Of a DNA stretch of 64,000 bases, positions 24,508-36,839 are shown one piece after another. The translations under genes were made by a program, and so were the position numbers. How positions within the stretch are numbered: position 1 is the first letter of the stretch; every line of letters starts with the position of its first letter. Source of the stretch: Cryptomeria japonica (lineage: Eukaryota; Streptophyta; Pinopsida; Cupressales; Cupressaceae); NCBI RefSeq assembly GCF_030272615.1, contig NC_081408.1, positions 621,980,476 to 622,044,475 on the forward strand, written 5' to 3'. Under the pieces are notes generated by a model. That model did not search any database, was not told the origin of the DNA, and was given only the letters and a program-made list of their open reading frames with translations.

Positions 24508-25189
24508 AAATGATTACGCCAACACAAGATAGCATCATCCATTTAAATTAAATAACCATTTAAATAAACATTAACACACAAAACAAAGATAGATCAAATG
24601 ATGACTCTCAAATGACCAAACCAAGGCACCATGATACGCATAATAGCTAGACAGAGAAACACAACCGACTGACAACACTCATACGAGTGTAACTATGGTC
24701 AAGCTAGGGTACACCAACTATCTCCTCCACTCCCATCGAATATATCAGGCATGCTCAGACCTGTGAAACCAGGTGGAGTCAATACCCTGTACCTACAATG
24801 TCCTATACCAAAGAACCACATGTGCATATAGACCAATATATATACAGACACAGTAAAAACACTGATGAAGGAGAATCATGACGTTCCCTATCTCATCGGA
24901 GTGAGTGAATGAAAATCATCCTCTCGCATCCCAATACACTTGCAAACACGCAACATATAAATAACGCATCACAATGTAAGGTAAAAGTGTCAGTCCATGA
25001 TAATGATCCATAAAATAATAGCATTACTCATAAGCACTGAAATACTACATAAAAGCAAACACCATGAAACCAGATAAAACATGAAATAAAATTGCATGAC
25101 ATTCGAATCAATAGACAATAATGTTCCATAGAATAGTCACTGAAGTAACTCAAAACATACAAAAGAGGCTGATCGAGGAGGGTACTGCA
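24508..25189 (-). mobile_element. 5' LTR of chromovirus B, distal part
   Basis: Resumes the LTR at the TSD AAATG and matches 6698-7178 of the middle LTR. It retains a segment of about 200 bp (about 24860-25060) that is missing from the middle LTR. The outer terminus on the coding strand is TGCAGTACC at 25189. No polypurine tract lies outside it, so this is the true outer end of the tandem. Confidence 0.9.
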
Positions 25190-25553
25190 CTACATTGTAG
25201 ACTTATTTTATTTTATATAACAATATTAATTCATGAAGTAAAAAAAATTAACCAACCTCATCTTAAACATAGACCATATAATAGGTTGGATTATCAAATA
25301 CATTTCCCAATGTGGAACAATCAATATAAAAATTTAATGAGAGGTATGTTACATTTTGTAATAAACACACCATATAAACTTTAACCTTTCGCCATAACTA
25401 AGACACAAGTACATAATGTGCTTTTGTGATTACTTTATATATATTACCCAACTTGATTAGTAAAGACATCTATTAACTCATATATAGGATAAATTACTAT
25501 TATTTTAATATCATTGAAAGAGGTAATGTTAATATTTTATCACATCATGAAAG
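25190..25553. other. Unassigned AT-rich spacer
   Basis: AT-rich sequence between the outer chromovirus LTR and the copia fragment. No ORF, terminus or repeat is recognised. The first five bases (CTACA) would be the tandem's target duplication if its other end, outside the window, also carries them. Confidence 0.5.
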
Positions 25554-26363
25554 TGTTAGAAAAATGGTGTCTAAATTGTTGAGTACCAATTGGTCCAAAT
25601 TTTCTCCCAACATTACCAATTAGCAAAATAAGCATGTTAGTGATTTTTCATTGCAATATCATATCTAGATTTGAAGATAAAGTTTTTCATTTTTTAAAGT
25701 TTCAGAGTAAATTTTGAAGGCCTTAGAGGCTTTGAATGGACCCGGAAGTGGCCATAACTAATGTAACGAGTTATAGCTTGATAGAAAACTTCACAAGATT
25801 TCTAACACTTAAAACATTGGGTCTCCTACAAGATATGACCTCTAGAAGTTGGGTCTCCTACAATAAGAAACATAAAAATGTGTTGGACACAAACTAGATT
25901 TAAAAGAGATTTACACATGTTTGTGAGTGTTTTGGACAAATAATAGGGCATTTTGGATTGTAGATAAGATGAGCACCAATTTTTGGGTGGTTTAAAATCA
26001 TGTTTTTATAATACCATTCAATGGTTTTATGTATTGCATCTCTTATCTATTAGGCGCACGAGATGGAGTTTTTCGGTAAAAGTATTATAGTTATTGAGTT
26101 ACCTATGGATCTCTAGATGGTGATAATCTTGTAAGAAGAGTATATGGTAGTTTTTTGTTGATTTCAGAATAACACATTGGGCATCTTTTAGAGTGTGTTT
26201 TTCGTTTGAAAGAGTTTTCTCAAAGCAAATCACTATGTTGTGGCATGCATGTTATTTATGTTTATTTTTGTTAAGTTTATGCAGCTATTGTAAAGATCTA
26301 AATTTTTTGTTAAGTTTATGTAACTATTGTAAGAATTTATTTTGCTACCATAACTTAATTTCA
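25554..26363 (+). repeat. Probable 5' LTR of a Ty1/copia element (H)
   Basis: The right boundary is supported: TTAATTTCA, then AG, then a degraded primer site TGGTATAAAAAATTG at 26366 and copia gag downstream. The left boundary TGTTAGAAAAATGG at 25554 is a guess based on a typical copia LTR start. There is no second LTR to compare. Confidence 0.4.
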
Positions 26364-26488
26364 AGTGGTATAAAAAATTGATCACCTTGGGTTGCAATTG
26401 TGGGTTGTATGGTTTTTTAAACTAATCTGAATTTGATGAGAATCTTGTGTAGAAGATACTTTGTGATCTTGTTGTAGGAATTTTCAGA

Positions 26489-27655
26489 TGACAAGTTCAT
26501 GAAGGAGAATAAAAATGGAGAATTGTTTTATAAATAATCTTGAGAGGTGAAAGCTAAAGATGGAGGATCTATTAATAGATAGAAATTTGTAGGATGCTAT
26601 TGATGAGAATCCCTTCAGCCCTATAGATCTTACAGTGGTTTCTTATATGATGTTATGGACCTTAAAGACAAGGGTGCAATCAAATTACTCTTGATAAACT
26701 ATATTTAAATCAACATCGACGAAGAGTCCTTTGTAGAAAAGTTGTGGAAGAAACTTGGTGAGATAAGAAAATTTTTAGTGAACAATTTTTTTTCTTGAGG
26801 AAGAAATCGTACTTTGAGAATGGAAGAGGGTGGACAAATTATAGACCACTTGGAAGCATTTAATATGTTGGTGTCTCGATTGGAATTTGTTGGTATCAAG
26901 ATGGATGAGGATATATGTTAGATCTTTCTTTGTTCTTTGCCTAATTTGTGGGAACCTCTTGTGATGGCTATCAACAATGCTTCTATTATTTTGAAGACTA
27001 AGTAGGTAGTGGGTTGTTTGAATTTTGAAGAGATGAGGAAGGTATTCATCAATTCTAAGGAGGCCCCAAGTATTCATGGAAGCCCTAAGGAAAAAGGAAA
27101 GAATAATGAGAAGCGTAATAAATCCAAGTCCTATGGGAAATCCAAATCTCTTAGAAAGTCCAAAGTTATTGTTGGAATTGTGGTAAGCCTAAACACTTAT
27201 GTGAGGAGTGCAATGAAGAAAAGAAGAAAAATAATAAATTTGATTTTGATTAAGTCCGAGAAGGAAGATAGTGATATGTTTATTACAATTTTGGCCTTTT
27301 ATGTAAGTAATGATGCATGGTTAATTGACTTAGGTGCATCTTTTGATATGACTTCTAATAGAGATTTTTTTTTGAAAATGAAGAATTTGATGGAGGTAAG
27401 GTATTCTTGAGTGATGTTCTCATTTAAATATTGTTGGTCATGGTAAAGTTAAAATCAAGTTTCTTGATGGTAGAATAAAAAGTATTAATGGCGTATTACA
27501 TATACTTGGATTGACATAAAATTTGTTATCTATGATAAAACTAATAGATTCAGGTGTGTTAGTAGTTTTTAATGACGCAGGATACAAAATGATCAATGGT
27601 TATACAATTATTACTAGAGGTGTCAGATTTGGCACACTGTATAAATTGGATGTGA
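26489..27655 (+). pseudogene. Ty1/copia gag and protease-start fragment
   Basis: Decayed, frame-shifted copia Gag-Pol N-terminus. Blocks in order: EDLLIDRNLWDAIDEN, a UBN2-like VNNFFFLRKK...MEEGGQIIDHLEAFNML, FVGIKMDEDI and SLPNLWEPLVMAI. A zinc knuckle follows (CWNCGKPKHLCEEC, about 27176-27220), then the protease DAWLIDLGASFDMTSN (canonical WLIDSGAS with S>L), GHGKVKIKFLDGR and LGLTKNLLSM. The fragment stops at GTLYKLD at 27655, before the integrase core, where a solo LTR begins. The order gag-CCHC-PR with a GTLYKL motif at the start of integrase identifies Ty1/copia. Confidence 0.82.
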
Positions 27656-28767
27656 TGGACTTATAAAGCACTGAGAGGGGGGGGGTGAATCAGTGACACT
27701 AGAAACAATACTAGTTTAAACACTGACCGATAGATATACTTAAAAAGTTTGTGAAACACTATGCATGAAATACAAAATGATATAGTGCATCCACAATAAG
27801 TAAAACATCCACCATAACACAAATGTTTATACGTGGAAAACCTAAATGGGAAAAACCATGGTGAGATGGGACTTACAAGTTAACTATCTACAGTAATAGG
27901 TAACTGACCGGTTAAGGTCTACAAACATTCTCTGCTAGGAGCGAATCCTGTTAAAGATCCCAAAGATTTGTTAAAAGCTATACCCTGTTAAAGGTAGTAC
28001 CCTGTTAGGAGTAACCTCGGTAGAGGATTTCTAAATCCAAACTAATGGATCATCTGGTTAGAGGATTTGTACAATGAATCTTGTTAGAGCTTACCCGGTT
28101 AGGGGATTCGACTCTTGTAGCGACAAGAAAACAACAGGTGGTGTGATCTAGAAGTAGCACAACTTGCTTGAATAGATCCTCTTCTGCACACTCAAAACTG
28201 CATTACCAACATACTCTCTGACTTAACTCTTCTATCTTCACATCAAATCATCTCATATCATATCTCATCATATATTTAAAATAGTTCATCATAATGTCAT
28301 TATATATACATTTATATTTCATGTTGGCCTTAGGTATTATATCAAAATTTCCTAGGTGCAGTGGATCTAGACAATCAAACATAACTCATCACAAAATACC
28401 AAAAAAATTTGTTAGTTAGGATAACTCATCACGACTGGTGACAACTCATCACACAATCAACGAATACTGGTTGGAACATCGATACCGGTTGGAGTTAACC
28501 TCTGTCAACATATAACCAATTGTCCTCCATTGCTTCTTTGATAATCTTTACTGGATCTTCAGGTTGGTGTCAGGACATTCGTGTATATACTGGTTGATGA
28601 CATGTATGGCTTCGATACCATCATAAGAAAAAATTCTAATACTAGTAGCAATATAATACAAATAACTTTCAAGTAACACCGGTAGATAATGTGATCATAT
28701 ATGTGTGCAAATGTTCTATCAATGACAATATATGAAGTCATTCATTACAATAATCATCAAGCCAACA
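27656..28767 (-). mobile_element. Solo LTR related to the C/E LTR group
   Basis: On the minus strand it starts TGTTGGCTTGATG (plus-strand end 28767) and contains TGTCATTGATAG and the U5 motif GGTTTTTCCC...GGTTTTCCACG (plus about 27831-27860). It ends with CACC(C)nTCTCAGTGC and then TTATAAGTCCA. There is no primer site or purine tract on either side, so it is a solo LTR or an isolated fragment. TGTGA precedes it at 27651-27655 and recurs at 28774-28778, six bases beyond the expected end, so the exact right boundary is uncertain. Confidence 0.75.
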
Positions 28768-28778
28768 GAGAGTTGTGA

Positions 28779-29810
28779 TATATCGATTGTGATTGCATGA
28801 CATCATATGGAGACCATATAGGTGGATGTCAACCTATCTAGGTCAGGAGAGATAGCTTTGACACATGTAGTGGGAACTTATTTTATAAGGTCGCCATATC
28901 TATATTTTCATGCCATTATACTTTGATTGGGTGAGGAGAAAGTTTGTTCTATAGAAGGGTGTGCCTTCATTAGTATCGATCTACATACGACACTTTGAAT
29001 GTGCTGTGAGACTAGGAGCAGTGCCTAGACCTACTGCAGATGAGATAACACTTACAGGTTTTGATGATGATGAGGCAGATATATTCGTGCCCCCATTAAA
29101 GGATGAAGTTGGGGTTCAGTGGAGCTATGTCACATAGTGGGAGAGGAGCTTCCCCGTAGCCATCTTTCCATTAGACTACCCTAGAGATAATCTTGACCCA
29201 TGGATGAGATCATTCGACTCACATAGTGAGGACAGAGGATAGGAGGCTTTAGAGGAGCTTAGCGGTGAGGATGGATAGGATAATCAAGATGAGGAGGAGG
29301 ATGAGGAAGATGAGGAGGAGGAAGGTGATTAGGAGCAAGGGGATATACCTGATCATCTAGGAGGTGATACTGGAGTCATAGATCCTCCAGTAGTAGAGGA
29401 AAAAGGAGAGGATGCAGTGAGAGATCAGAGGAGACAACCTTAGAGAGGTCAATCTTGAGGCTACACATGTCCTCATCATCAGAGCCACATCTTGAGATAT
29501 AGAGGTGATATGAGCACAAATCGGGTAGTGGAGACATACCATAGACTACCATATCACAGGCTCCCATCATATCCAATCCTACTTGGTAGGAGGGAGATCT
29601 AGGTAAGAATTTATTTGGCAAATCAAGTTTTAAAATTTATTTGTATGATGATGTATGTATAACATTCTCTTACTCTCTACAGTTAGTATGCAAGGATGAC
29701 ACAATATTATCCATCACACACTTAATGATATCATCACTACATCATGAATTCCAAAGTCCTCATAGATCATGCAAAGACCACAATAGAGTGTCAGACAACT
29801 ATTGAGATAT
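28779..29810 (+). pseudogene. Decayed plant-mobile-domain (PMD-like) protein, C-terminal part
   Basis: Readable blocks: DDIIWRPYRWMS, ALTHVVGTYFIRSPYLYFHA, WVRRKFVL, RHFECAVRLGAVPRP, DDDEADIFVPPL and FPVAIFPLDYPRDNLDPWM. An acidic stretch follows (DEEEDEEDEEEEGD, near 29290-29330). The WRPY...RSPL-like spacing and 'hate that tail' acidic end are those of plant mobile domain proteins found in MULE-like and Ty3-like transposons and domesticated as MAIN/MAIL (family knowledge). Several stops and frame changes are present. Element D interrupts the region at 29811, and sequence of similar character resumes at 43323. Confidence 0.55.
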
Positions 29811-31208
29811 TATTGGAATTACTTATCCATTTTGTCATTGATGTAAAATTTGGTTATCCAAATTGGTCTCAATTGATATGTGAGATGTTGTACATGATGA
29901 TTGATATGTGAGTTGATGTTGATTAATATGAGATGGTGTATATGTAGATCAATATGTAAGATGTTGTATATGTTGAGTTGAAGCATAGTGGAAGATAGGT
30001 ATGTATGTTATAAATTGCAGATCCTTGTTGTCTCTATTGTTGTTGGTGTTGTTGTCTCAACTTTTGTTATCATTATTTCTCTATAATCATAAGGACATGA
30101 GTGTATGGATATAAGAGGTTTTGGTGTTGCTTGTGACATTTTGTCTTGTGCTTTGCAAGTTGTATGTTCGGATATGTTGTGGTGAGAAGATTCTTGTGCT
30201 CTGGTTTCTTTTGGTTCCTCAATTTCTGGCAACATTCAATTGGTTGTTTTATTTTCACATGTGATGCTAAATTGGACAGTGATTAGTGTGACGAATAATT
30301 TTTGGTATTAGCTATGATCTGGGTGTTCCAATTTGTGCTCTGGTAATTGTGGCATTATGGCAATGTGTTTTATTTGGTGCTTTGTGGATTTGTTCATTTC
30401 TGGTCTAGATGACCCTATTGATATTCTACTTCGATGATTATAGTGTGATCGCTAATGTTCTTTTGTAAAAATCTCAAAGGCTAACTTGATTTATATTTCC
30501 AAATTGATACATATATACATATATAATATTTTCTTAGGAGATGTGTGTGTGAGAGAGAGTGTGTATGTATGTGGAAGTATGCAAGTGGAATGAGCATGAG
30601 AGAATAATAGAAGTGGTAAGCGACAAACTTGAAGTATTGGATCAGTGTGAGTATTTGGGTGTAGTGAGTTGGTGAAACAAGCATTTTGCAAAGGTTCTTA
30701 ATTAGATTTGCTACAAACAATTAGTATATTTAAGTAAGTTGGTGAAAGGGTTTTGCAGTAGTTCTTCATTGGATCTGCTACAAGCAATTGGTTGATTATC
30801 AGAGCTTTGATTGGAACTGATTTCATGCATGTGTAGATCCAACTTTCATAGTTCACTCCTTCTGGTAGTAAACCTTTTCCGACACTAAGCCCATTATATA
30901 TGAGTAGTAAGCTCTCCAGGCAGTGAGCCCTCCGGGCAATGAGCCCTCCGACAATGAGTCTATTTTTGTAATCACATATAACAAGTTATATTATCTTTAG
31001 AGTTGACCCTCTTCGTGGTTTTTCCCTTATTGGGTTTTCCACATAAAAATATTTGGTGTCTCTTTTGTGGTTGTGTTATGCAATTCATCTCTATTTTTTC
31101 AAGGATAATTAAGATTAATTTAATATCAACATATTATCTATTTCAATTTTAGAATTTGAGTAGAATACTAATTCACTCCCCTCTCTCATTATTCCAATAT
31201 GTTTATCA
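29811..31208 (+). repeat. 5' LTR of element D
   Basis: Starts TATTGGAATTACTTATCC (TG>TA at the terminus) and ends CAATATGTTTATCA. Contains a GT/GA-rich microsatellite near 30543-30575, repeated CAGTGAGCCCTCCGG-type words near 30920-30950, and the U5 motif GGTTTTTCCCTTATTGGG at about 31017-31035. Near the end it has TTCACTCCCCTCTCTCA. Confidence 0.88.
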
Positions 31209-31210
31209 AT

Positions 31211-31221
31211 TGGTATCAACG
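31211..31221 (+). promoter_or_regulatory. Primer binding site, element D
   Basis: TGGTATCAACG after an AT spacer. It matches the iMet-type site only for the first eight or so bases, as in element E (TGGTATCAAAG). Confidence 0.75.
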
Positions 31222-31274
31222 TTTGGTTCCTTGTTGCTAGCCTAACCGCTTGAGGAAGATCTTGATTTGAATAG

Positions 31275-32298
31275 ATGGCTCCTGTGGAAATGGATAGAGA
31301 ATATCAATTGGATGAAGAATTGAAGACAACCCTTGAAGATCTTGAAAGTGTGGAATTTGAGAATGAAGAATTGAAAGAGAATGTGAAGGTAACAAATGAA
31401 TGTGTGAAGAAGATGAGAGATCAAATCCAAAAGTTCAAAGAAAGACATAGAGAAGTTAGCAATGAATTGAAGCAAGAAAATGAGACTATTGTGAACCTAA
31501 AATTATATATAAAAGAAAGCAAGAAAGTGGAAGAAAGTATGAAGAATGTAGTTAATTTGAAGTCTAAATAAAATGGGAAGTTAGAACAAGAATTGTTTAA
31601 ACTAAGATCAAAAGCCAAAGTTAGTGAAAGTGGTGCATTATTGGATCAACTATTGTCAATGCAAAAAGCACACAAGGATAAGGATTCACCAGTGATTGTT
31701 TAAAAGACAAAGGTAAAGGAAAAGAAAAGATGGACATGGAAAAGAAGACTGAAGGTGCGAACAAAGTTTGGACTCCCAGATCTGCTTCATTAAGACCTTC
31801 GGTTCAACAACATAATGCTCAGAGGTACTCATCATTTAATGGATATTGTTTTCATTGTAATTATTTTGGACATAAAGCTATAGATTGCAGAAGAAATGTA
31901 AATCAAAATACTCAATACTTAAGATGTGGAAATTCTGGACAAAGGCTAACAACTACAATAATCAAGTTAATAATAGAAGATATATATTGTTTGTGAATGG
32001 AATGAATGGATCACAAGTGAATGTGTTTTTTCAAGTTCATTGTCACAAATGTCACAAATGTCATAAATTTGGTTATAAAGCTAATCAATACATATTCAGA
32101 GGAAATTTAGCGAATTTGGGACAAAAGAAGGCTAAGTGCTATAATTGCAACACATATAGACATTTTGCTAACAATTGTAGGAATGAGAAGGCTCTGAAAA
32201 ATAAACTTAAAAAGAATGTCATGGTATGGAAAAAGAAGGAATCTATTAAGTCCTCCACACTCGAATATTGTGTGGGTGCTTCTTCCTCTATTAACTGA
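31275..32298 (+). pseudogene. Gag-like ORF1 of element D: coiled coil plus CCHC knuckles
   Basis: Starts MAPVEMDREYQLDEEL. A coiled coil follows (ESVEFENEELKENVKV, RHREVSNELKQENETIVNL), then knuckles CFHCNYFGHKAIDC, a degraded CHKCHKFGYKANQY, and CYNCNTYRHFANNC. Two frameshifts (frames change near 31700 and 31960) and a stop at 31569 break it. Same architecture and position as ORF1 of C and E, with strongly diverged residues. Confidence 0.78.
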
Positions 32299-32519
32299 TC
32301 CGGTAGTTTGTGCTCAGGGGGGAATTCAATGAAAAATCTATTTGTCCTCCTGTGATAAGGGAATGCTTGTGGCAACACAAACTAGTGTTGATCTTGCTGC
32401 TGATGTATGTTCTGGTAGATTACGCATGCAAAAGAGTAAATTTTTTTGGTTGACGTCATGTTGATAAGACACTTTTAGCAGCGAATCTTGAATGAGATTA
32501 ATCTTCAATATTTCAATCA

Positions 32520-33098
32520 TTTTTGCATCCTATGTTGAAGAAGTTGAAGAGAAGAGTAAGCAGAAAAAAGGAGATTCAGAGTTTGGTTTGTATACAAGGT
32601 ATTTTTTATATCTCTTCCTATGGATTCTAAGATAGCAATTGTTTAGATAATTGATAATGCGTGCCTCAATGAGTATAATCATGAGAAAATTATGAAATTG
32701 GAAAATCTTCGTCAAATGAAGATATGCAAGAAATAAAAGGTTTAGGGCATAAGGGTTTAGATCTTCGGAATGAGTTTCCTTAGTTTAAATATGAAGACAT
32801 GATAAAATATCTCTTGAATTGCATTGAGGATGATCATATAATTTTGGACAAATGATATCCAATTTTGAAATAAGTTGTTTTTGTTGTGATTGGTTTATGT
32901 GAATAATGGACCCATTTATGTGAAGAAATTGATCAAAAACAAAGAATTTGAAACCCTAGCGGGTGTCTCAGGTGATCAAAGGGTGCTCATAATTAACACT
33001 ATTTCTGACCCTGCAGTAAGGTATGTTGCTTGTGGAATATCTTAGAAGATCTATTTCAGAAATAGAGAAGGTTATACTTTGGCTATTGTTGTATACAT
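32520..33098 (+). pseudogene. ORF2 of element D, N-terminal remnant
   Basis: Heavily decayed. Blocks recognisable against C and E include CIEDDHIILDK, VVFVVIGLCE, FETLAGVSGDQRVLIINTISDPAVRYVACG and YTLAIVVYI. The last reads directly into THQMVREDNKFDL after the solo LTR. The spacing matches the SDKRSMKVSTITD...GSMIIGYKV block of element E. Multiple stops. Start codon not determined. Confidence 0.6.
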
Positions 33099-34367
33099 TG
33101 TAGACACCTAAAAATGTCTCATTGATCATGTACTAATTATTCCTCTAATTGATTAAATAATCTTTATTATTTAATTAAGTCAATTACACTTATTCTTCTA
33201 AATTCTTCTCATTTCATATTTCCTCATTATCTTACTAATTATTCTATTTCCTATTCTATCATCATTTAATCATTTTAATCATTTTCTAATGTTAATTAAA
33301 TATTAATTAATTAATTAATTATTATTAATTCCCCAATTTAAATAATCTTTATTATTTAAATAAATTACTAATTATTCAATTTCTATCTCTAATCAACTAA
33401 TCATTCAACCCTTTTCTAAATATTAATTATTTAATTAATTGTGATTTAATCCTTTAATTTAAATAATCTTTATTATTTAATTAAATTCCATTTCTACATA
33501 ATTAAATAGTTTCTTTAAATTATTTAATTAACTAATTAATTCTTCCAATTCCAAATCCCCAAATTCTAATTTTGTTCAATTTCATATTCTTCTAATTTCT
33601 TCCAAATTCAAGTACATGTGCATGATTTCAAAAACCAAATTGAAAATCAAAGTCAAGTTCTAAATATATTCAAATGCTAAATTGAATTAATAAATTCAAT
33701 TATTTGAATAATATCTCATGCAAAGATTAAATTAATAATCTAAATCTAAATGCAAGCACATGCTAAATCAATTAATTCAATCAATTAATTAATTAAATCA
33801 TTTATCCCTCCAACTTCTATTTTCATCTTTCAGTTAGCTTTTACTAAATTAAGCTCTCTGTGTCATTTTCTTTATTTCCACCAATCATCCTTTTTCTTCC
33901 TTCAGTCAGCTTTTTCTCAATCAGTTGACTCAATTAATCTATTCAATCTATTGAGTTTCACTCCTACAATCAACAGTTCAACTATCAACTTGCGTTTGAG
34001 CTCACCTGAGTTCACACCTCTTGATCAATTTGTTCCACCTTTCAATCAACCTGCACCAATTATCTATAAATTGAGCATCCAATCTTTATTTTCAACAATC
34101 ATGAACTTTGAATCTTTGTGTCACTTGCAGGTTACCAGCGCAATATCTGAGAGCCATCATACCATGAATAGGAGAAGAGCAATGGAAGCAATATGCAAAT
34201 CTTGGAATAGGGAGTTTTATTTGAATTGATTTATAATTCCTATTTTATTTGATCTTGCATTATTTCATTGTATTGTTTGTTAAATTCTGATTTGGATAGG
34301 GATTCGTGATTTCCCTTGTTTCTAATACATTACTTTGTTAATAGAAGAATGAATTTTGCATCCCACA
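33099..34367 (+). mobile_element. Solo LTR (Tat/Ty3-like) in ORF2 of element D
   Basis: 1269-bp insert, start TGTAGACACCTAAAAATG, end GCATCCCACA, TSD TACAT at 33094-33098 and 34368-34372. The 5' part is dominated by TTAATTAATTAA-type AT runs, and TATAAATT occurs near 34065. It resembles the LTR at 19630 and the LTR that starts at 61768 on the minus strand. Confidence 0.88.
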
Positions 34368-35627
34368 TACATTACACATCAGATGGTGAGAGAAGATAAT
34401 AAATTTGATTTATGTGAGCTATTGAGAGCAGAGTTGGTGGAAAACATCAAGATGACTAAGGAAAAAGGTTATCCTTTCAGATTTGGCTCCTTGATTGTAT
34501 GTTTCATGCTTTATTTCACAAAGTCTTTACCTCTGAAAGAGAATTTTTCATGGAAATTGAACATTGTTGTTTGGAAACAAATTTTTAGATATTTATCTTG
34601 TTTGGAAAAAAAAGACGTGGCATGCAAAGAATATTTCTTAGAGTTTCAGAAGAATAAGTTGTTCTCCAATCAAGTTCCTAGTTATGCCAATATTCTTGAA
34701 GGAAGTGCCTTCGATAGTAAAAGTTGAAAGAGGAAAGGTGTGATGTCTCCTCCATAATCAATGAAGTCAAAAAGAAAAGTTTCACATGATGTTATTTCTC
34801 TGGATGATCCAGAATCATCTATCGTAAGGATAAGCATGTTGTTGAAGAAAGAAAGGATGAAGAGGATGATCCATGTAGTGTTGATTATATTATCAGTTTT
34901 CTAAAGGAAGAAGTTGGATTGAAAAAGGTTGGTGAATTGTGCCTTGAGAATCTCTCCTATGATCAAAGATCAAATTGAGGGAATTCTAGTTAATTATCTG
35001 GTCCAGAACTATATTTCTTTGGACAATATTGTAGACATCTTGCTAGATGTCTTGTGTGAAGTGCTTAAAGATCGACTAAAGCAGTTTGTTAAAGCATCGG
35101 TTGCTAAAGAAGATATTTAGGATGACATGGAAAATAAATTTATATATGCTCAAAATATATTATCTAAAGACATAAAGGATATGAGAGTTTTTGTGGCAGA
35201 AGTAAGAAAAGTTTATAGATACCATTTCCAGTGGCTTGTTGTTGTGGAATATTTCAAAGAAAAAATTGACTCTATTGAATCTGAGTTGTGTTCCTCGGGT
35301 AAGGTGTTTGATATTTTCAGTGATCTTGATGGTGCACAGAGGATAAAGATAAACTCCTTGCAATCAAATCTTACATTTTATCAGAAAAAAAGATGTGGTA
35401 CGTATATTCTTGAAAGTAAAAGAGATTTTTGAACCTCAGTTAGAGCATATTTTTAGTATTCTCTTTGAAGCTAAGAAGTCTGTGCAGAGAATCTCTATTC
35501 TCATATTGTTATTAGATGCAGTTGACATAATTGTACAAAATGATAGTTTGAGCTTGAGTATCCATTTGGAGATGAACTCTTAGAAAACTCTCTTTTTGGA
35601 ATTGAAGGAGAAGTATAAGAGAATATT
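34368..35627 (+). pseudogene. ORF2 of element D, C-terminal part
   Basis: Continues YITHQMVREDNKFDLCELLRAELVENIK and FRFGSLIVCFMLYF, matching YRMIKEDASFDLC (C) and YGNVIVCLMLYF (E). Beyond about 34730 it is coiled and lysine-rich (LVQNYISLDNIVDILLDV, LKDRLKQFVKASVAKEDI, YFKEKIDSIESELC) with stops and frameshifts. It ends at the insertion point of element E. Function unknown. Confidence 0.65.
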
Positions 35628-35634
35628 TCAGAAG

Positions 35635-36417
35635 ACAATCACATAAATGAGAACCATAACACATAGATTTATACGTGGAAAACCTCAAAGAGGAAAAACC
35701 ACAATGGAATTTGTGACCCACAATATAAATCCACTAGCCATATGAAGAGATTTTACAAAATATGAGGGGCCTCCACTTGCAAGAAGGCTTACAGCCTAGA
35801 GCACATTGCTTAATCACAAAAGGAGCCTCACTGACTACATAGAATTCTAGACTACAATCCAGAGAAGTGTGAACTACTAAGATAACATCTTCTATGCCAG
35901 AATACAGTTCCAGTTTAAGCTCTGTCTGTTCTGGTCTGAAACCCTGAACCCTTAACCAGATTAACCCTTACATGAGTACATGATCTCTGATATATTTTGC
36001 ATCATATTATATTCACAATTCCATAATCTCCTATCTTATGTCTCTATATTACAAAATGATCTATCAAATTGACATATATACCCTATACAAATTTGCATGC
36101 CTTATGTCGGCTTACAAAGATATATACAATATCAATTTACATGTCGGCCAGATAACATAAATGCATAAACTTTAAAATCAATTTTCGATGCTAGATCCAA
36201 GATATGTCGGCTTCCAATACCAATAACCTTTACTAAACCATGTTGGCATGTATTGCCGGTGACCAAATAAATCCTTTTGCCCTGTCGGTGTTGGTGAAGT
36301 ATCTGTAAAGTGCCTGTCAGTACACCATAGAACCAAAACATGAAGCCGGAACACAATACTATGTTGTCATCAATGACAACATAGTGAAACCAACCATTTG
36401 AGTGTCAATTTGCAACA
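35635..36417 (-). repeat. 3' LTR of element E (terminally truncated)
   Basis: Colinear with 41180-41934 from CAATCACATAAATGAG onwards, but it lacks the LTR end of about 150 bp that contains the CTGAGAGGGGG run. Seven bases of filler (35628-35634) lie between the putative TSD and the homologous part. LTR start on the minus strand is TGTTGCAAATTGAC. Confidence 0.85.
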
Positions 36418-36432
36418 ATCGCCCCCTTTGGC
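36418..36432 (-). promoter_or_regulatory. Polypurine tract, element E
   Basis: Minus strand CAAAGGGGGCGAT before TGTTGCAAATTG. Same position and form as CCAAAGGGGGAGAT in C. Confidence 0.87.
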
Positions 36433-36839
36433 ATTGATGGAAACACTCATGTGAAAAATGGTCAAGGTTTCATCCTACCTTGCTCCCCCTGAGTTGAATA
36501 TGCAAAATACTCCATATCTCGAAAACTCCATTACTCCCCCTAATGCACACAAATCCTTTTATTATTTTTCACATCTATAATACTCCCCCTTTGACATCAA
36601 TGACATCCAAAAATTTGAAAATAATGTCAAAGAATAAGAACTGTACAATGAATATCCCAAAAATGTCTTACCGGAGCTTGAAAAATATCAAAATTTCTGG
36701 ATAAGCCTTCTCCAATAACTCTAGATAAGTATCCTAGCCAGTTTTGAATGTGTCAGAATAGATACAAGTTCACTCAATAAATGTGCAAAAGATTCTTTCG
36801 CATTTACCTTCCATGCATTTGTTCTTGTGTACACTGAGT

